A stretch of DNA of 64,000 bases from WTKD01 sp965243525. Lineage in GTDB: Bacteria; Spirochaetota; Spirochaetia; WTKD01. Where the stretch lies: contig OZ251568.1 in the NCBI GenBank assembly GCA_965243525.1, positions 124,001 to 188,000 on the forward strand, read 5' to 3'. A program made the translations under genes and the position numbers. Below the pieces are notes generated by a model. The model was not told the DNA's origin, did no database searches, and saw nothing but the letters and a program-made list of their open reading frames with translations. Positions 41,650 through 50,702 of the stretch are shown in pieces (position 1 is the first letter of the stretch; each line of letters starts with the position of its first letter).

Positions 41650-43221
41650 CTACTCTCTTTGTATATGCAATTCTTTGATTAGTCGAGATAAATACGTACG
41701 TTGTATATCAAGCTGTTTCGCAGTCTCTGACTGATTCCACTTATTGTATCGCAGCTGGTTCTCTATTATCAAGCGTTTGCACAAATCTATTTTCGTTTTC
41801 AAAGGTTTCTGCGTATGGAGGAGTTCTTCAAGGGCCGTTAGATCACTTGTCTGGGAAGCATTCAGAGATTGAGAAAGAACAGAATCTTGCTGAGTGCCGG
41901 ATTCTTTTTGAGAAAAAAGATGATCGGTCTCTATAAACCTTCCCTCAGTCAGAATAATACCGCGCTGCACAAGGTTTTGGAGCTCACGTACATTTCCAGG
42001 CCAACCATAGTCTTGCAATGCCTGCTTGCAGTGATCGCTAAATCCAAGAATCTGTTCTTGATGCAATGTGTGTTTTTGAATAGTCAAGAAATACTCTGCA
42101 AGTTCAAGAATCTCTTCCCTTCGCTCTCGCAAAGGAGGAATATAAACAGGAATAACATGCAGTCGATAATAGAGATCCTCTCGAAACAGACCTTGCTGGA
42201 CGAGCTCTTGGAGGTCCTTGTTTGTCGCGGCAATGATGCGAACATCCACGCGCAATTCTTCGTCAGAGCCTACCGGTTCAAACGTCTTGTTTTGCAAGAC
42301 TCGCAGAATCTTTGCCTGGAGTGGAAGCGATAACTCTGCAATTTCATCCAGAAAGAGCGTTCCAGAATCAGCAATGAGGAATTTTCCCTTTCGATCATAC
42401 AGTGCATTGGTGAATGCCCCTTTTTTGTGCCCAAACAACTCACTTTCAAGAAGATGTTCTGGAATTGCAGCACAATTTAATTTAATGAAGGATTTGTGCA
42501 CGCGAAGGCTATTGCGATACATGCGTTCAGCAAGTACCTCCTTCCCTACCCCACTCTCTCCATAGATCAATACCGATGCATCTGTCGCAGCAACCCTATC
42601 AGCTATTGCCAATAATTTTTTTGTCTCAAACGACGATCCCAGATATTCCTGAGGGGCCATCGGTGCATCCTTTGGTTTGATTCGTGATTGCGTTTTTTCC
42701 TGATGGGAAGAAACCCTCTGTACATCAAGTTGTTCGTATAGAGTGGCAAAATAGGCGATCAGCCTTTGCAAGAACTGTGTCTCAGCATCAGCTATCTTCT
42801 GTGCAGCACCCCAGATGAATACCAATCGAGCAGCAACATCGCTGTATGTTATTGCAGTGATGCTATATGTAAAAGGAGAAGGTTCAACTGCCTTCAGTTG
42901 CGTGTCAGACTTATAGTATTCTAGGTCTCCCTCAAAGGGGCTGGTCGTATCATCTTGTTCAGCTGCTTGAAGCAGGTCACGTATGTAATTGATTGTTTGC
43001 GATCTCTGTGAAAAATTTTGCCTTGTCTTCAGATGGAGTGATTCAAACTGTTGAACATCGTGCTGTAGATTGCTCACAAAGACAACAACAGCGTCTGCAC
43101 GGGTCATTGTTGACCCCACAGCGATCAGTTTGTCTATTTTATCTTTCTCTGAATAATGTTCGTTGTATAACCAACGCTGCAGGTCTATTAGTTGATTTAT
43201 GTGCGATAGATCAAACTTCAT
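41650..43221 (-). CDS. Sigma-54-dependent transcriptional activator (Fis-type HTH)
   Basis: The 523-residue protein has a ~160-residue N-terminal sensory region of GAF-like character and no receiver domain. The AAA+ core has Walker A GESGVGKE (221-228), LFLDE Walker B, and FREDLYYRLHVIPVYIPPLRER. A Fis-type HTH lies at the C-terminus (YNKWNQSETAKQLDIQRTYLSRL). The sigma-54 contact loop is GAFTNA (268-273) rather than GAFTGA. The second Gly is rarely replaced; in NorR, Asn or Asp there relieves control by the sensory domain, so this activator may be set differently. It follows rpsA by 9 nt. No clear -24/-12 promoter was seen in the window. Confidence 0.9.
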   Translation of the reverse strand: MKFDLSHINQLIDLQRWLYNEHYSEKDKIDKLIAVGSTMTRADAVVVFVSNLQHDVQQFESLHLKTRQNFSQRSQTINYIRDLLQAAEQDDTTSPFEGDLEYYKSDTQLKAVEPSPFTYSITAITYSDVAARLVFIWGAAQKIADAETQFLQRLIAYFATLYEQLDVQRVSSHQEKTQSRIKPKDAPMAPQEYLGSSFETKKLLAIADRVAATDASVLIYGESGVGKEVLAERMYRNSLRVHKSFIKLNCAAIPEHLLESELFGHKKGAFTNALYDRKGKFLIADSGTLFLDEIAELSLPLQAKILRVLQNKTFEPVGSDEELRVDVRIIAATNKDLQELVQQGLFREDLYYRLHVIPVYIPPLRERREEILELAEYFLTIQKHTLHQEQILGFSDHCKQALQDYGWPGNVRELQNLVQRGIILTEGRFIETDHLFSQKESGTQQDSVLSQSLNASQTSDLTALEELLHTQKPLKTKIDLCKRLIIENQLRYNKWNQSETAKQLDIQRTYLSRLIKELHIQRE

Positions 43222-43230
43222 CTATGCAGA

Positions 43231-44931
43231 TTACTTCATGTAATCACCGAGTCTAACCGTTGAATCCTCAGAATCGTCGTGCAAATATTTGCCAATACCA
43301 ATTTGCTTGCTCATTTCAAGATGATCCCGAATAGAAAGAGACAATCTAAATCGAGACGGTGTGACTTCTTTTATAATAGCCTTGAGTGTGTCTCCAACAG
43401 AATATCCTTGCATCAACTCGTCAATATTCTTGTCTGGTTCATTGGTAATTTGGGAACGATGTATAAACCCTTCCAGACCAAAGGGCGCTTTTACTATAAG
43501 TCCATGCTCATTGTGGCGTTCAACAACACATTCAACATCATCACCTATGTTATACGACTTAGAAAACAAGACCCATGGATCTTCAAACAGTTGTCGTATG
43601 CTTGCCTTTATACGTCTCTGTACTGCATCAAGCTCGATGATAATAAACTCAACTGTTTGGCCCATTTCATACCCTTCTTTGGCTGCCTTGCCTCGATCAA
43701 CCCAGGAATATTCTTCATTTGGAACGAAGGCATCGAACACCTCGTCAAGAGTAACAAACATGCCATATTGGGATATCTTTGCAATAGCACCGGTCATCTT
43801 CTTCCCAACGGGATAGGTGTCGACAATCGTATACCAGGGATCATCAAGGGTTCGCTTAATGCTTAATGAAATGCGTTCTGCTTCGACATCAAAATCAAGA
43901 ATAACAACCTCAACAGTCTGTCCAATTGAAAATTGGCCCGATGCTTTTTGATTGTTTCTAGACCAAGTGAGCTCGCTGTAATGCACCAACCCTTCAATTC
44001 CTGGTTCTAGTTCCACAAACAGTCCAAAATCAGTTATCTTGGTTACCGTTGCACTCAATCGTTGATTTTTTGAATAACGCGATTCAAATGTTATCCAGGG
44101 GTTTTCGGTCATTGCTTTTAGTGAAAGGCTTATCTTCTCAGATTCCTTGTCCATCGCAATAATCTTTAAAGAAACAGTCTCCCCTTTTTTGAGAACGCTT
44201 TTTGGGCGTGGATGGTGTCCCCATATGATCTCATAGAGATGGAGCAATCCATCAAATCCCCCCAGATCAATAAACACACCAAATGCAACGAAATTCTTCA
44301 CTACCCCTTCAACAACATCACCCACTTCATATTTTTCAAAAAATTCGACGATTTTCTTGGCTCGCTTGCCTTCAAGCCAACTCCTTCGAGAAAGAAGGAT
44401 GTTTTGCTTTTTGTTCTTGTGTAAGCGTTCAATGATAAATTCTGTTTCAAGATTGATGTATTTATCAGGATCATCAACACGATCTACGTCAACCATGGAC
44501 ATAGGCAAAAATCCTGTAATATTTGCATCAAGGAGAACTTCAAATCCACTGTTCACTTTTGTAGTGATTTTTCCTTTTACAGGCGTTTTATAATTAAAAG
44601 CATCACGTAATGACTTCCAATAGAGCTTCTCTTTTGCCTTGAGGTATGAGATAGGTATGCCACCATTGCGAATATCGGTTCGGAGTGCGACGACAGAGAT
44701 CGTATCTCCTATCTTTGGCAAGGTGTCAAACTCTTCAATGGGCACTTGCCCTTCAGCCTTATAGCCTATGTTTACAAAAACATCAGAATCGGTGATCTGA
44801 ACTATATTTCCTTGAATTATTTTTCCGACCTCGAGTGTCCCAGGACCTTCTCGCAGCTCCTTCTCAAGGTAAACATCCATTGTCGTATCGAATGATACTA
44901 CATCTTTTTGATTATCGTTTGTTTCGGACAT
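43231..44931 (-). CDS. rpsA: 30S ribosomal protein S1
   Basis: 566 residues with six S1 OB-fold repeats of about 85 residues each, starting near residue 35 (GKIIQGNIVQITDSDVFVNIGYK). Later ones carry the RNA-binding hallmark, for example VVEGVVKNFVAFGVFIDLGGFDGLLH and ATVTKITDFGLFVELEPGIEGLVH. The first two are the ribosome-binding type. The start lies inside the end of cmk (20-nt overlap). The cmk-rpsA order is widespread in bacteria. In an organism with many genes lacking Shine-Dalgarno sites, S1 would be expected to matter for conventional leaders, whereas leaderless mRNAs usually do not need it. Confidence 0.95.
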   Translation of the reverse strand: MSETNDNQKDVVSFDTTMDVYLEKELREGPGTLEVGKIIQGNIVQITDSDVFVNIGYKAEGQVPIEEFDTLPKIGDTISVVALRTDIRNGGIPISYLKAKEKLYWKSLRDAFNYKTPVKGKITTKVNSGFEVLLDANITGFLPMSMVDVDRVDDPDKYINLETEFIIERLHKNKKQNILLSRRSWLEGKRAKKIVEFFEKYEVGDVVEGVVKNFVAFGVFIDLGGFDGLLHLYEIIWGHHPRPKSVLKKGETVSLKIIAMDKESEKISLSLKAMTENPWITFESRYSKNQRLSATVTKITDFGLFVELEPGIEGLVHYSELTWSRNNQKASGQFSIGQTVEVVILDFDVEAERISLSIKRTLDDPWYTIVDTYPVGKKMTGAIAKISQYGMFVTLDEVFDAFVPNEEYSWVDRGKAAKEGYEMGQTVEFIIIELDAVQRRIKASIRQLFEDPWVLFSKSYNIGDDVECVVERHNEHGLIVKAPFGLEGFIHRSQITNEPDKNIDELMQGYSVGDTLKAIIKEVTPSRFRLSLSIRDHLEMSKQIGIGKYLHDDSEDSTVRLGDYMK

Positions 44932-45553
44932 TCTTTCCCTTTTGTATCAACTTACTAAGTGTCTCAGAAACAGTATCTATGGTCAAGTCAGATGTATCAA
45001 TAAAAATAGTATCATTGGTATGATTTTTTTCTATGCGATTGTCTTCTGCTTGTTCTCGTTGAAGTAGTTCTCCAACATCGTACTCTCGGATGCCCTTACG
45101 TTGCGCTATTCGCTTTGCACGAATTACCTGATCAGCGATGAAATAAAATTTGTAATCTGCATCCGGAAATATCTGCGTCCCAGCGTCTCGTCCGTCTATG
45201 ACGGCGTTTGCATCGTTAATTCTGCTGCGGATATCCTCATTGATTGCCTCACGAAGGTCCGTATTGTCTGCATAGTCGTTAATAGCATATTCAATAGATC
45301 GATTGAATAATTTTGATTCAGTGCGTGCATCGCTGAGGCGGATTTGAACATTGGCTACTCGCCATTTAATACCATAGAGAAGGGAAAGAAGAGATTCAGT
45401 TTCATTCGCTGGAATCCCACGCTGTACTGCATAAAATGTGACCGCACGATACCAGAGTCCTGAATTGACATGCAGGAAAGAAAATCGCTCTGCCAAGCGA
45501 TCTGCAATCGTTGATTTTCCCGTACCTGGTTGTCCATCAATGCATATATACAT
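44912..45553 (-). CDS. cmk: Cytidylate kinase
   Basis: Cmk phosphorylates CMP/dCMP with ATP. The 213-residue protein has the P-loop GQPGTGKST (usually GPSGSGKGT), VNSGLWYRA in place of DTGAMYRA, the GRDAGTQIFPDA segment (usually GRDIGT), and KRIAQRKG at the lid. These are recognisable but divergent at several normally fixed positions. The gene overlaps rsuA upstream by 17 nt and rpsA downstream by 20 nt. Confidence 0.9.
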   Translation of the reverse strand: MYICIDGQPGTGKSTIADRLAERFSFLHVNSGLWYRAVTFYAVQRGIPANETESLLSLLYGIKWRVANVQIRLSDARTESKLFNRSIEYAINDYADNTDLREAINEDIRSRINDANAVIDGRDAGTQIFPDADYKFYFIADQVIRAKRIAQRKGIREYDVGELLQREQAEDNRIEKNHTNDTIFIDTSDLTIDTVSETLSKLIQKGKNVRNKR

Positions 45554-46262
45554 GAGTTATTCTAGCTCGCTCCTCTGTTGTCAAAGCTCTATACGATCCG
45601 CTTTCAAGAGGACCCGCGCTAATATGTCCTATTCTTGTTCTATGTATAGATTGTACCCGAATTTTGCTATGTTTGCATATATTCCGAATCTCTCTATTTT
45701 TTCCTTCAATAAGGACGATGCTCAGTTTGTTCGGGGTGATTTTTGCTATTTGATGGATGGAATACCCCTTTCCAACGATGTTTTTTTCTGTTTTCAGATA
45801 GCGCAGCGTGCTGTCTGGAATTTCATTATATGCCGTAACAATGTATTGCTTTTCAATAGCAAATCGTGGATGGGTTACTGCATGTACAAATTCTCCATCA
45901 TTGCTCAAAATCAACAATCCACTGGTGAGAAAATCGAGCCTCCCACAGGATGTCAGCCCGGGTATTGACGGCAGCAAGGTGTAAATGCTGGGCTTGGCCT
46001 TGGAGCCAATATGACTGCACAGATATTGAACCGGTTTGTTAAACAAAAGGTATTGATAGTCCTCCCCCACTTCGATGCGGTGTGCACCGATGTATATGCT
46101 GTCTTCCCGACTCACACGAGTTGAAAAATCCTGTACAATGTGACCATTTACCTTGACCCTGCCCTCCTTGATCAACATATCTGCCTTTCTTCGCGAACAA
46201 TATCCAGAACGGCCAATGAATGCGTTGAGTCGAAACGCAGTTCTATCTCGGTCAGTCATCAC
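45537..46262 (-). CDS. rRNA pseudouridine synthase, RsuA/RluB family
   Basis: 241 residues: an N-terminal S4 RNA-binding domain (RLNAFIGRSGYCSRRKADMLIKEGRVKVNG as the S4 pattern, in pieces), then the RsuA-type catalytic domain with GRLDFLTSGLLILSNDG holding the catalytic Asp. KQYIVTAY, and IEGKNREIR near the end are also family signatures. RsuA acts on 16S U516, RluB on 23S U2605; the neighbourhood scpA-scpB-rluB is the common one for RluB. It overlaps scpB by 11 nt and cmk by 17 nt. MM at the start leaves two adjacent start codons. Confidence 0.9.
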   Translation of the reverse strand: MMTDRDRTAFRLNAFIGRSGYCSRRKADMLIKEGRVKVNGHIVQDFSTRVSREDSIYIGAHRIEVGEDYQYLLFNKPVQYLCSHIGSKAKPSIYTLLPSIPGLTSCGRLDFLTSGLLILSNDGEFVHAVTHPRFAIEKQYIVTAYNEIPDSTLRYLKTEKNIVGKGYSIHQIAKITPNKLSIVLIEGKNREIRNICKHSKIRVQSIHRTRIGHISAGPLESGSYRALTTEERARITHVYMH

Positions 46263-46797
46263 CAGGGTTATGCGAGAGGAGATTCGTTTCTTTCTGCTCC
46301 AAAAGGGGAAGATCGTCCAAAGAAGCCAATGAGAACCGCATCAGAAACTTCTGGGTGGTGCCAAAAAGTATCGGGCGACCAGGCACATCCTTTCTTCCCA
46401 CCTTGCAGATATACCCATCAAGGAGGAGTTTTCTCAGCAAATACGAACAAGACACCCCACGAATTTGCTCGAGGGTTGTCTTGGTCACCGGTTGGGTATA
46501 GGCAATGATGGCCAATGTCTCAAGAGAAGATGCTGAAAACCGCACGGGTTGTTCTGTATAGATGCCCTTTAATGCCTGCTGCACCCTGTCGGATGTTGTA
46601 AAATAACAATGCGTATCAGCACATATCAGCTGGATTCCTCCATCGAATTTCTCTGCTAATTGCTTCAAGCACTGCTTTACCGTGTGCAGGTCCACCGATA
46701 GTTGCTTTTTTAACTGTGTATATTGAACCCCCTCAGATTCTATAAAGAGGATTGCTTCAATAAGTGGGGTGAGATGTGTATGATCCTTGGTATCCAT
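46252..46797 (-). CDS. scpB: Segregation and condensation protein ScpB
   Basis: ScpB binds ScpA, the kleisin bridging SMC heads in chromosome segregation. The 181-residue protein has two winged-helix domains; family motifs are LIEAILFIESEGV at the start and SLETLAIIAYTQPVTKTTLEQIRGV with LRKLLLDGYI and VPGRPILFGTTQKFLMRF. The start ATG directly follows the scpA stop (TAAATG), as usual for this pair. Confidence 0.93.
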   Translation of the reverse strand: MDTKDHTHLTPLIEAILFIESEGVQYTQLKKQLSVDLHTVKQCLKQLAEKFDGGIQLICADTHCYFTTSDRVQQALKGIYTEQPVRFSASSLETLAIIAYTQPVTKTTLEQIRGVSCSYLLRKLLLDGYICKVGRKDVPGRPILFGTTQKFLMRFSLASLDDLPLLEQKETNLLSHNPGDD

Positions 46798-47592
46798 TTA
46801 TGCGATGTAAACGAGTGTAAAATCCTTCCATTGATCTTTTTGGTCTATTGATACTTTTTTGTCATAACATAAGGAAAGAACTGCAAAAAACTGTGCGCAA
46901 TATTCTTGTTTGGTTATATTTGGTCGTATGCGACGAACAAGGGAATGAAAGCTGGACACTTGATGCGTATTCAAATACGCAGTGAGTTCTTTGATACAGC
47001 GATCAACCAATTGTGCCTTTTCTGTAGTAACTGAATAGACAAGGGGTATCTCACCTTGTGTATGTCTGTCTAATTTGCGCAGCGCAGTTTGTAACAACAG
47101 TGGTGATAGCACCTGGGTGTCCGGAAGAATATCAATCTTGACTGAACGGTGCAACGTCACTCCCCTATCGGTCTTTATAAAAAAGTCTGCTGCCTGAGCA
47201 AGTTCACTCTGTGCAATAAGTGGTTCAGCGATGGCACTTGGAGCAACTTCATCCTCTTCAAGGGGCAATTCCACAGCACTTGGCAAAAAAAACGAAAGTT
47301 TATAGAGAATCATTTTCGAGAGCAAATAGATGCACTCTGCAAGGGCACGTAGTATTTTCGGCGTATAACGAGTGTGATGTTCAACGTATTCTCTCAAGGC
47401 CTTGGCAAAATAGGCTATCTCAATCTGTGGAATCTGGGGTGTAAATTGTTTGTAATCAGCCAATCCAGTCGCCAGTTGTTGCACAAAGAGTATCAAATTT
47501 TCATCAGACTCAAGAAGTGATGGTATATTCTGTTTTTGTAATTGTTGTTCCACGCAGGTATTCCAAATAAACCGATAACGGACTCTGTTCAA
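46798..47592 (-). CDS. scpA: Divergent segregation and condensation protein ScpA
   Basis: The call rests on position directly before scpB and on the overall pattern: a mid-region ALAECIYLLSKMILYKLSFFLP like the ScpA segment before its acidic linker, the acidic linker (LPLEEDEVAP), and a C-terminal winged helix (EYCAQFFAVLSLCYDKKVSIDQ, FTLVYIA). The signature FEGPLDLLL is degenerate: LESDENLILFVQQL stands in its place. The TTG start at 47592 overlaps folK by 83 nt and has no ribosome-binding site; a GTG at 47553 with GGAA 7 nt upstream is a good alternative. Confidence 0.7.
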   Translation of the reverse strand: MNRVRYRFIWNTCVEQQLQKQNIPSLLESDENLILFVQQLATGLADYKQFTPQIPQIEIAYFAKALREYVEHHTRYTPKILRALAECIYLLSKMILYKLSFFLPSAVELPLEEDEVAPSAIAEPLIAQSELAQAADFFIKTDRGVTLHRSVKIDILPDTQVLSPLLLQTALRKLDRHTQGEIPLVYSVTTEKAQLVDRCIKELTAYLNTHQVSSFHSLVRRIRPNITKQEYCAQFFAVLSLCYDKKVSIDQKDQWKDFTLVYIA

Positions 47593-48007
47593 CAGGATGG
47601 ACTAATTTATCATTTATTTCAAGTAATGGTTCAAGGACAAATCGGCGCTCAGTGCAGCGTGGATGTGGAACGACAAGCTCTGCTGTGCGAATAATGGCTT
47701 GATCTGCAAAGAGGATGTCGATGTCAATTGTTCGTGGTCCATTTGGTATAGTTCGGATACGTCCAAGCTGCGTTTCTATATGCTTGCAGAAATAGAAAAA
47801 CGGAAAGAGAGAATCAAGAGAAACGCAACGAAACACTGTGTTGAGAAATCGTGGTTGCTCTTCAAAATACATCGGATCAGTTTCATAGATTGAAGCAGAA
47901 ACAATTCCTAGAACACGATTGTTTTTGGCAAATGCAGCATAGGTTTCACGTAGGTATGCCAGTCTATCGCCCTGGTTTGATCCAATTCCGAGATAATAGG
48001 TGAACAA
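47510..48007 (-). CDS. folK: 2-amino-4-hydroxy-6-hydroxymethyldihydropteridine pyrophosphokinase
   Basis: HPPK transfers pyrophosphate from ATP to the pterin in folate synthesis. The 165-residue protein starts with FTYYLGIGSNQGDR and has SASIYETDPMYFEEQPRFLNTV, the metal-binding signature GPRTIDIDILF, and VPHPRCTERRFVLEPL. The start is a TTG immediately after the recA TAA, so translation depends on coupling to recA. Folate synthesis links it loosely to folD at the left end of the window. Confidence 0.93.
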   Translation of the reverse strand: MFTYYLGIGSNQGDRLAYLRETYAAFAKNNRVLGIVSASIYETDPMYFEEQPRFLNTVFRCVSLDSLFPFFYFCKHIETQLGRIRTIPNGPRTIDIDILFADQAIIRTAELVVPHPRCTERRFVLEPLLEINDKLVHPVEQSPLSVYLEYLRGTTITKTEYTITS

Positions 48008-49054
48008 TTACTTTTCGTTGCTAATGGCGTCTTTTGAATGGGGAAAGATCAGCGAACGGAGCTTTTTTTCTAACTCTTCTCGAACCGTATCATTCTCTTT
48101 CAAAAACTTTTTCACATTTTCACGACCCTGTCCAATTCGTTCACTGCCATAGGAATACCAGGAACCGCTCTTTTGAATGAGATCAAAACGGATACCTGCA
48201 TCCAATATGGAAGCCTCAGCAGAGATTCCCTGTCCAAATAGTATTTCAAGTTCAGTTTTTTTGAATGGAGGAGCTATTTTGTTTTTGACGATGCGAACAC
48301 GTACCCGATTTCCCAGCATTTCATCACTTCCGCTTTGAGTGATGCTTTCGATTCGTTTCACTTCAATACGAATTGATGCATAGAATTTCAAAGCGTTGCC
48401 ACCAGTTGTTGTTTCTGGATTGCCAAACATAACACCGATTTTCATTCTCGTTTGGTTGATAAAGATGAGAGCACAATTTGACTTTGATACGATGGCAGTG
48501 AGTTTTCGCAGCGCTTGACTCATCAATCGTGCCTGCAATCCCATGTGCGCATCGCCCATCTCGCCTCGAATTTCGGCCTGTGGGGTCAATGCAGCGACTG
48601 AATCAACAACGATGAGATCAATTGCACCAGAACGAATCAATGATTCGGTAATTTCCAGGGCTTGCTCTCCACTATCTGGTTGTGAAACCCAGAGTTCATC
48701 GATGTTCACCCCCAATTTTGATGCGTATCCTGGATCCAAAGCATGCTCTGCATCAATGAACGCAGCCACTCCACCCTTCTTTTGTGATTCTGCAATCGAA
48801 TGCAAGGCAAGAGTTGTCTTTCCAGATGATTCATGTCCATATATTTCAATCACACGTCCCAAGGGATATCCACCAACACCGATAGCCTCATCAAGCAGCA
48901 AAGAACCAGAAGGAATAACCGGAATGGTTGATCCTCCGGGACGTTCTCCCAGCTTCATGATTGATCCCTTTCCATATTGTTTTTCTATCTTTAATCGGGT
49001 AGTTTCAATGGCTTCTTTTCGCTCTCCCAACCCATTGTTTTTTTGTTCGCTCAT
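48008..49054 (-). CDS. recA: Recombinase RecA
   Basis: RecA forms ATP-dependent filaments on single-stranded DNA for strand exchange. The 348 residues are full length. Motifs: Walker A GHESSGKTT (usually GPESSGKTT), FIDAEHALDP, LIVVDSVAAL, loop L1 GEMGDAHMG, INQTRMKIGVMFGNPETTTGGNALKF for loop L2. AAGGAGAGG lies 3 nt from the ATG. No LexA-type palindrome is evident before the gene, and the only S24-like repressor in the window lacks the normal catalytic residues. It heads a long minus-strand gene train down to about 39832. Confidence 0.97.
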   Translation of the reverse strand: MSEQKNNGLGERKEAIETTRLKIEKQYGKGSIMKLGERPGGSTIPVIPSGSLLLDEAIGVGGYPLGRVIEIYGHESSGKTTLALHSIAESQKKGGVAAFIDAEHALDPGYASKLGVNIDELWVSQPDSGEQALEITESLIRSGAIDLIVVDSVAALTPQAEIRGEMGDAHMGLQARLMSQALRKLTAIVSKSNCALIFINQTRMKIGVMFGNPETTTGGNALKFYASIRIEVKRIESITQSGSDEMLGNRVRVRIVKNKIAPPFKKTELEILFGQGISAEASILDAGIRFDLIQKSGSWYSYGSERIGQGRENVKKFLKENDTVREELEKKLRSLIFPHSKDAISNEK

Positions 49055-49072
49055 GTCCTCTCCTTTTAATCA

Positions 49073-49102
49073 TTGTAAATATGAATGTGATCTATGTATA
49101 CT
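49073..49102 (+). promoter_or_regulatory. Promoter of prs, leaderless type
   Basis: TTGTAA (49073-49078), 18 bp, TATACT (49097-49102), then 6 nt to the ATG at 49109. The in-frame ATG at 49094 lies upstream of this -10 hexamer and would not be in the mRNA. Confidence 0.6.
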
Positions 49103-49108
49103 CAATAT

Positions 49109-50209
49109 ATGCACGGGAACCTTAGAATTGCTTCAACACAATCCATGGCCAACTACGCTGCGGCGATCAATTATCACGTACAGACATTTCCAGATCAGTA
49201 CATGAAACAACGCACAAATCTATTGATATCTAGCGAAAAAAAATCTTTTGCAGATGGCAGCTTTGAAGTTATTATTCGAGAAACAGTACGCGACGATGAT
49301 GTCATTTTGATTGCAGGTTCGGCGAACACCGAGGATATCTCGTTTGCAGAAAATGAACTTGAGTTATACTACACCCTTGATGCCTTGCGAAGAGCCTCTC
49401 CTGCGCGTATTACCATATTTGAACCATACTGTGCTGTTTCCCGCTCAGACAGAGCAACAACGAGAAACAGCGTTGGCATGTGGATTCACTATAAAGTTCT
49501 GCAAGGTCTAGGGATGGATCATTACATCACCTATCTGCTGCATTCAGACAAATCAAAATCACTGTTTGATCCGGTGCACGCTCCCATTGACGATTTGCCG
49601 ACTGCTCCCCTGGTTATGGAATACATCATCGATGAGTTTATCACGAAAAAAGGGGTATCCTTGAAAGACATACAATCACAATGGGTGTTTTGTTCCGTCG
49701 ACGCTGGCGGCGAGGATGTGGCACGTATGTATGCAAACTCCTTTCATACCCCCCTTTGTGTTGCCTACAAAGAACGCGATTATGAAAAAACCAACCATGT
49801 CGACGCGATAACCATGTTGACGAGCGTCCCTTTGGAGGGAAAAACCGTATGGATCGTGGATGATATGATCGATACCGGTAATTCAATGATTGCCCTTATT
49901 GAGCAGCTAAAAAAAGAAAAGGTTGCAAAAATCAATATCGCTATTTCTCATGGCCTCTTTTCTCCACCTGCCCTGGATCAACTCACCGCAATTCATACTG
50001 AAGGCTTGCTTGATTCTATTGTTACGACTAACACTGTGCTGAGACAGGAGCTGCAAGAACTTGCATTTATCAAAGTTGTCGACACCACGCGACAGAGTGC
50101 CTCAATCGTTGTGCGTATGCACGAGGGTGAAAGCCTCTCGCCCTTCTTTGACCCTTTTGATGTTGAACAGCATTTTCTACGTTCTTCACATAAATTTGAT
50201 CGCATCTAG
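49109..50209 (+). CDS. prs: Ribose-phosphate pyrophosphokinase (divergent)
   Basis: Prs makes PRPP for purine, pyrimidine, His and Trp synthesis. The PRPP-binding loop WIVDDMIDTGNS, the SVDAGGEDVARMYA strand and SFADGSFEVIIRETVRDDDV are clear. The segment YCAVSRSDRATTRNSV stands for the usual YARQDRK-PRE loop. With 366 residues it is about 50 longer than typical (~315), with a looser central part (HSDKSKSLFDP, then KKGVSLKDIQSQ) and a C-terminal extension. So it belongs to a divergent subgroup, but the active-site loop is intact. It is divergent from recA, 54 nt apart. Confidence 0.88.
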   Translation: MHGNLRIASTQSMANYAAAINYHVQTFPDQYMKQRTNLLISSEKKSFADGSFEVIIRETVRDDDVILIAGSANTEDISFAENELELYYTLDALRRASPARITIFEPYCAVSRSDRATTRNSVGMWIHYKVLQGLGMDHYITYLLHSDKSKSLFDPVHAPIDDLPTAPLVMEYIIDEFITKKGVSLKDIQSQWVFCSVDAGGEDVARMYANSFHTPLCVAYKERDYEKTNHVDAITMLTSVPLEGKTVWIVDDMIDTGNSMIALIEQLKKEKVAKINIAISHGLFSPPALDQLTAIHTEGLLDSIVTTNTVLRQELQELAFIKVVDTTRQSASIVVRMHEGESLSPFFDPFDVEQHFLRSSHKFDRI

Positions 50210-50236
50210 AAGCAGCACGATTCTGAAAAAATTAGA

Positions 50237-50701
50237 TTAACTACCTTGTTTGTGGTGTGCAAGATGTGCGCTGTCAAGAAGAATGGTCACCGGGCCATCG
50301 TTTGTATAGCGAAGGGACATATGCGCTCCAAACACCCCTCGCTCAACGGGAACTGTCGCTGCACATAATGTGCACACGGTCTCGTATAATTTGCGTGCAT
50401 GCTCTGGAAGTGCCGCAGAGAAGAAATCAGGACGATTTCCACGGAGCAAGGCTCCAAATAGGGTAAATTGCGAAATAATGAGTAGAGCCCCTTTGACATC
50501 AAGCACTGAACAGTGCATTGGTTTCGATTCAAGTGGATAGATGCGCATGTTGAGTATTTTTTTCGTGATATACTGCGCATCTACATCGGTGTCGTCTCGA
50601 TGGATGCCAAGGTATACCAGCAATCCTGTATCGATTTTTCCAACGACACGCTGTTCAACGACAACCGCTGCGTCGTAGACTCGCTGCACAACTGCTTTCA
50701 T
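50237..50701 (-). CDS. dtd: D-aminoacyl-tRNA deacylase
   Basis: DTD removes D-amino acids (and Gly from tRNA-Ala) from charged tRNA. The 154-residue protein has the two family signatures: SQFTLFG near residue 79-85 and the Gly-cisPro-type element TNDGPVTILLDS near the C-terminus, plus the opening MKAVVQRV. It follows a TPR gene by 1 nt, at the end of the rpe operon. Confidence 0.95.
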   Translation of the reverse strand: MKAVVQRVYDAAVVVEQRVVGKIDTGLLVYLGIHRDDTDVDAQYITKKILNMRIYPLESKPMHCSVLDVKGALLIISQFTLFGALLRGNRPDFFSAALPEHARKLYETVCTLCAATVPVERGVFGAHMSLRYTNDGPVTILLDSAHLAHHKQGS

Positions 50702-50702
50702 A

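Noticed and set aside
43279..43866. Plus-strand open frame of 195 codons
   Set aside because: It is antisense to the S1 domains of rpsA.
45438..45968. Plus-strand open frame of 176 codons over cmk and the pseudouridine synthase gene
   Set aside because: It is antisense to two genes with clear catalytic motifs.
48543..49205. Plus-strand open frame of 220 codons across recA and the recA/prs gap
   Set aside because: It is antisense to recA and overlaps the prs start; composition mirrors the opposite strand.
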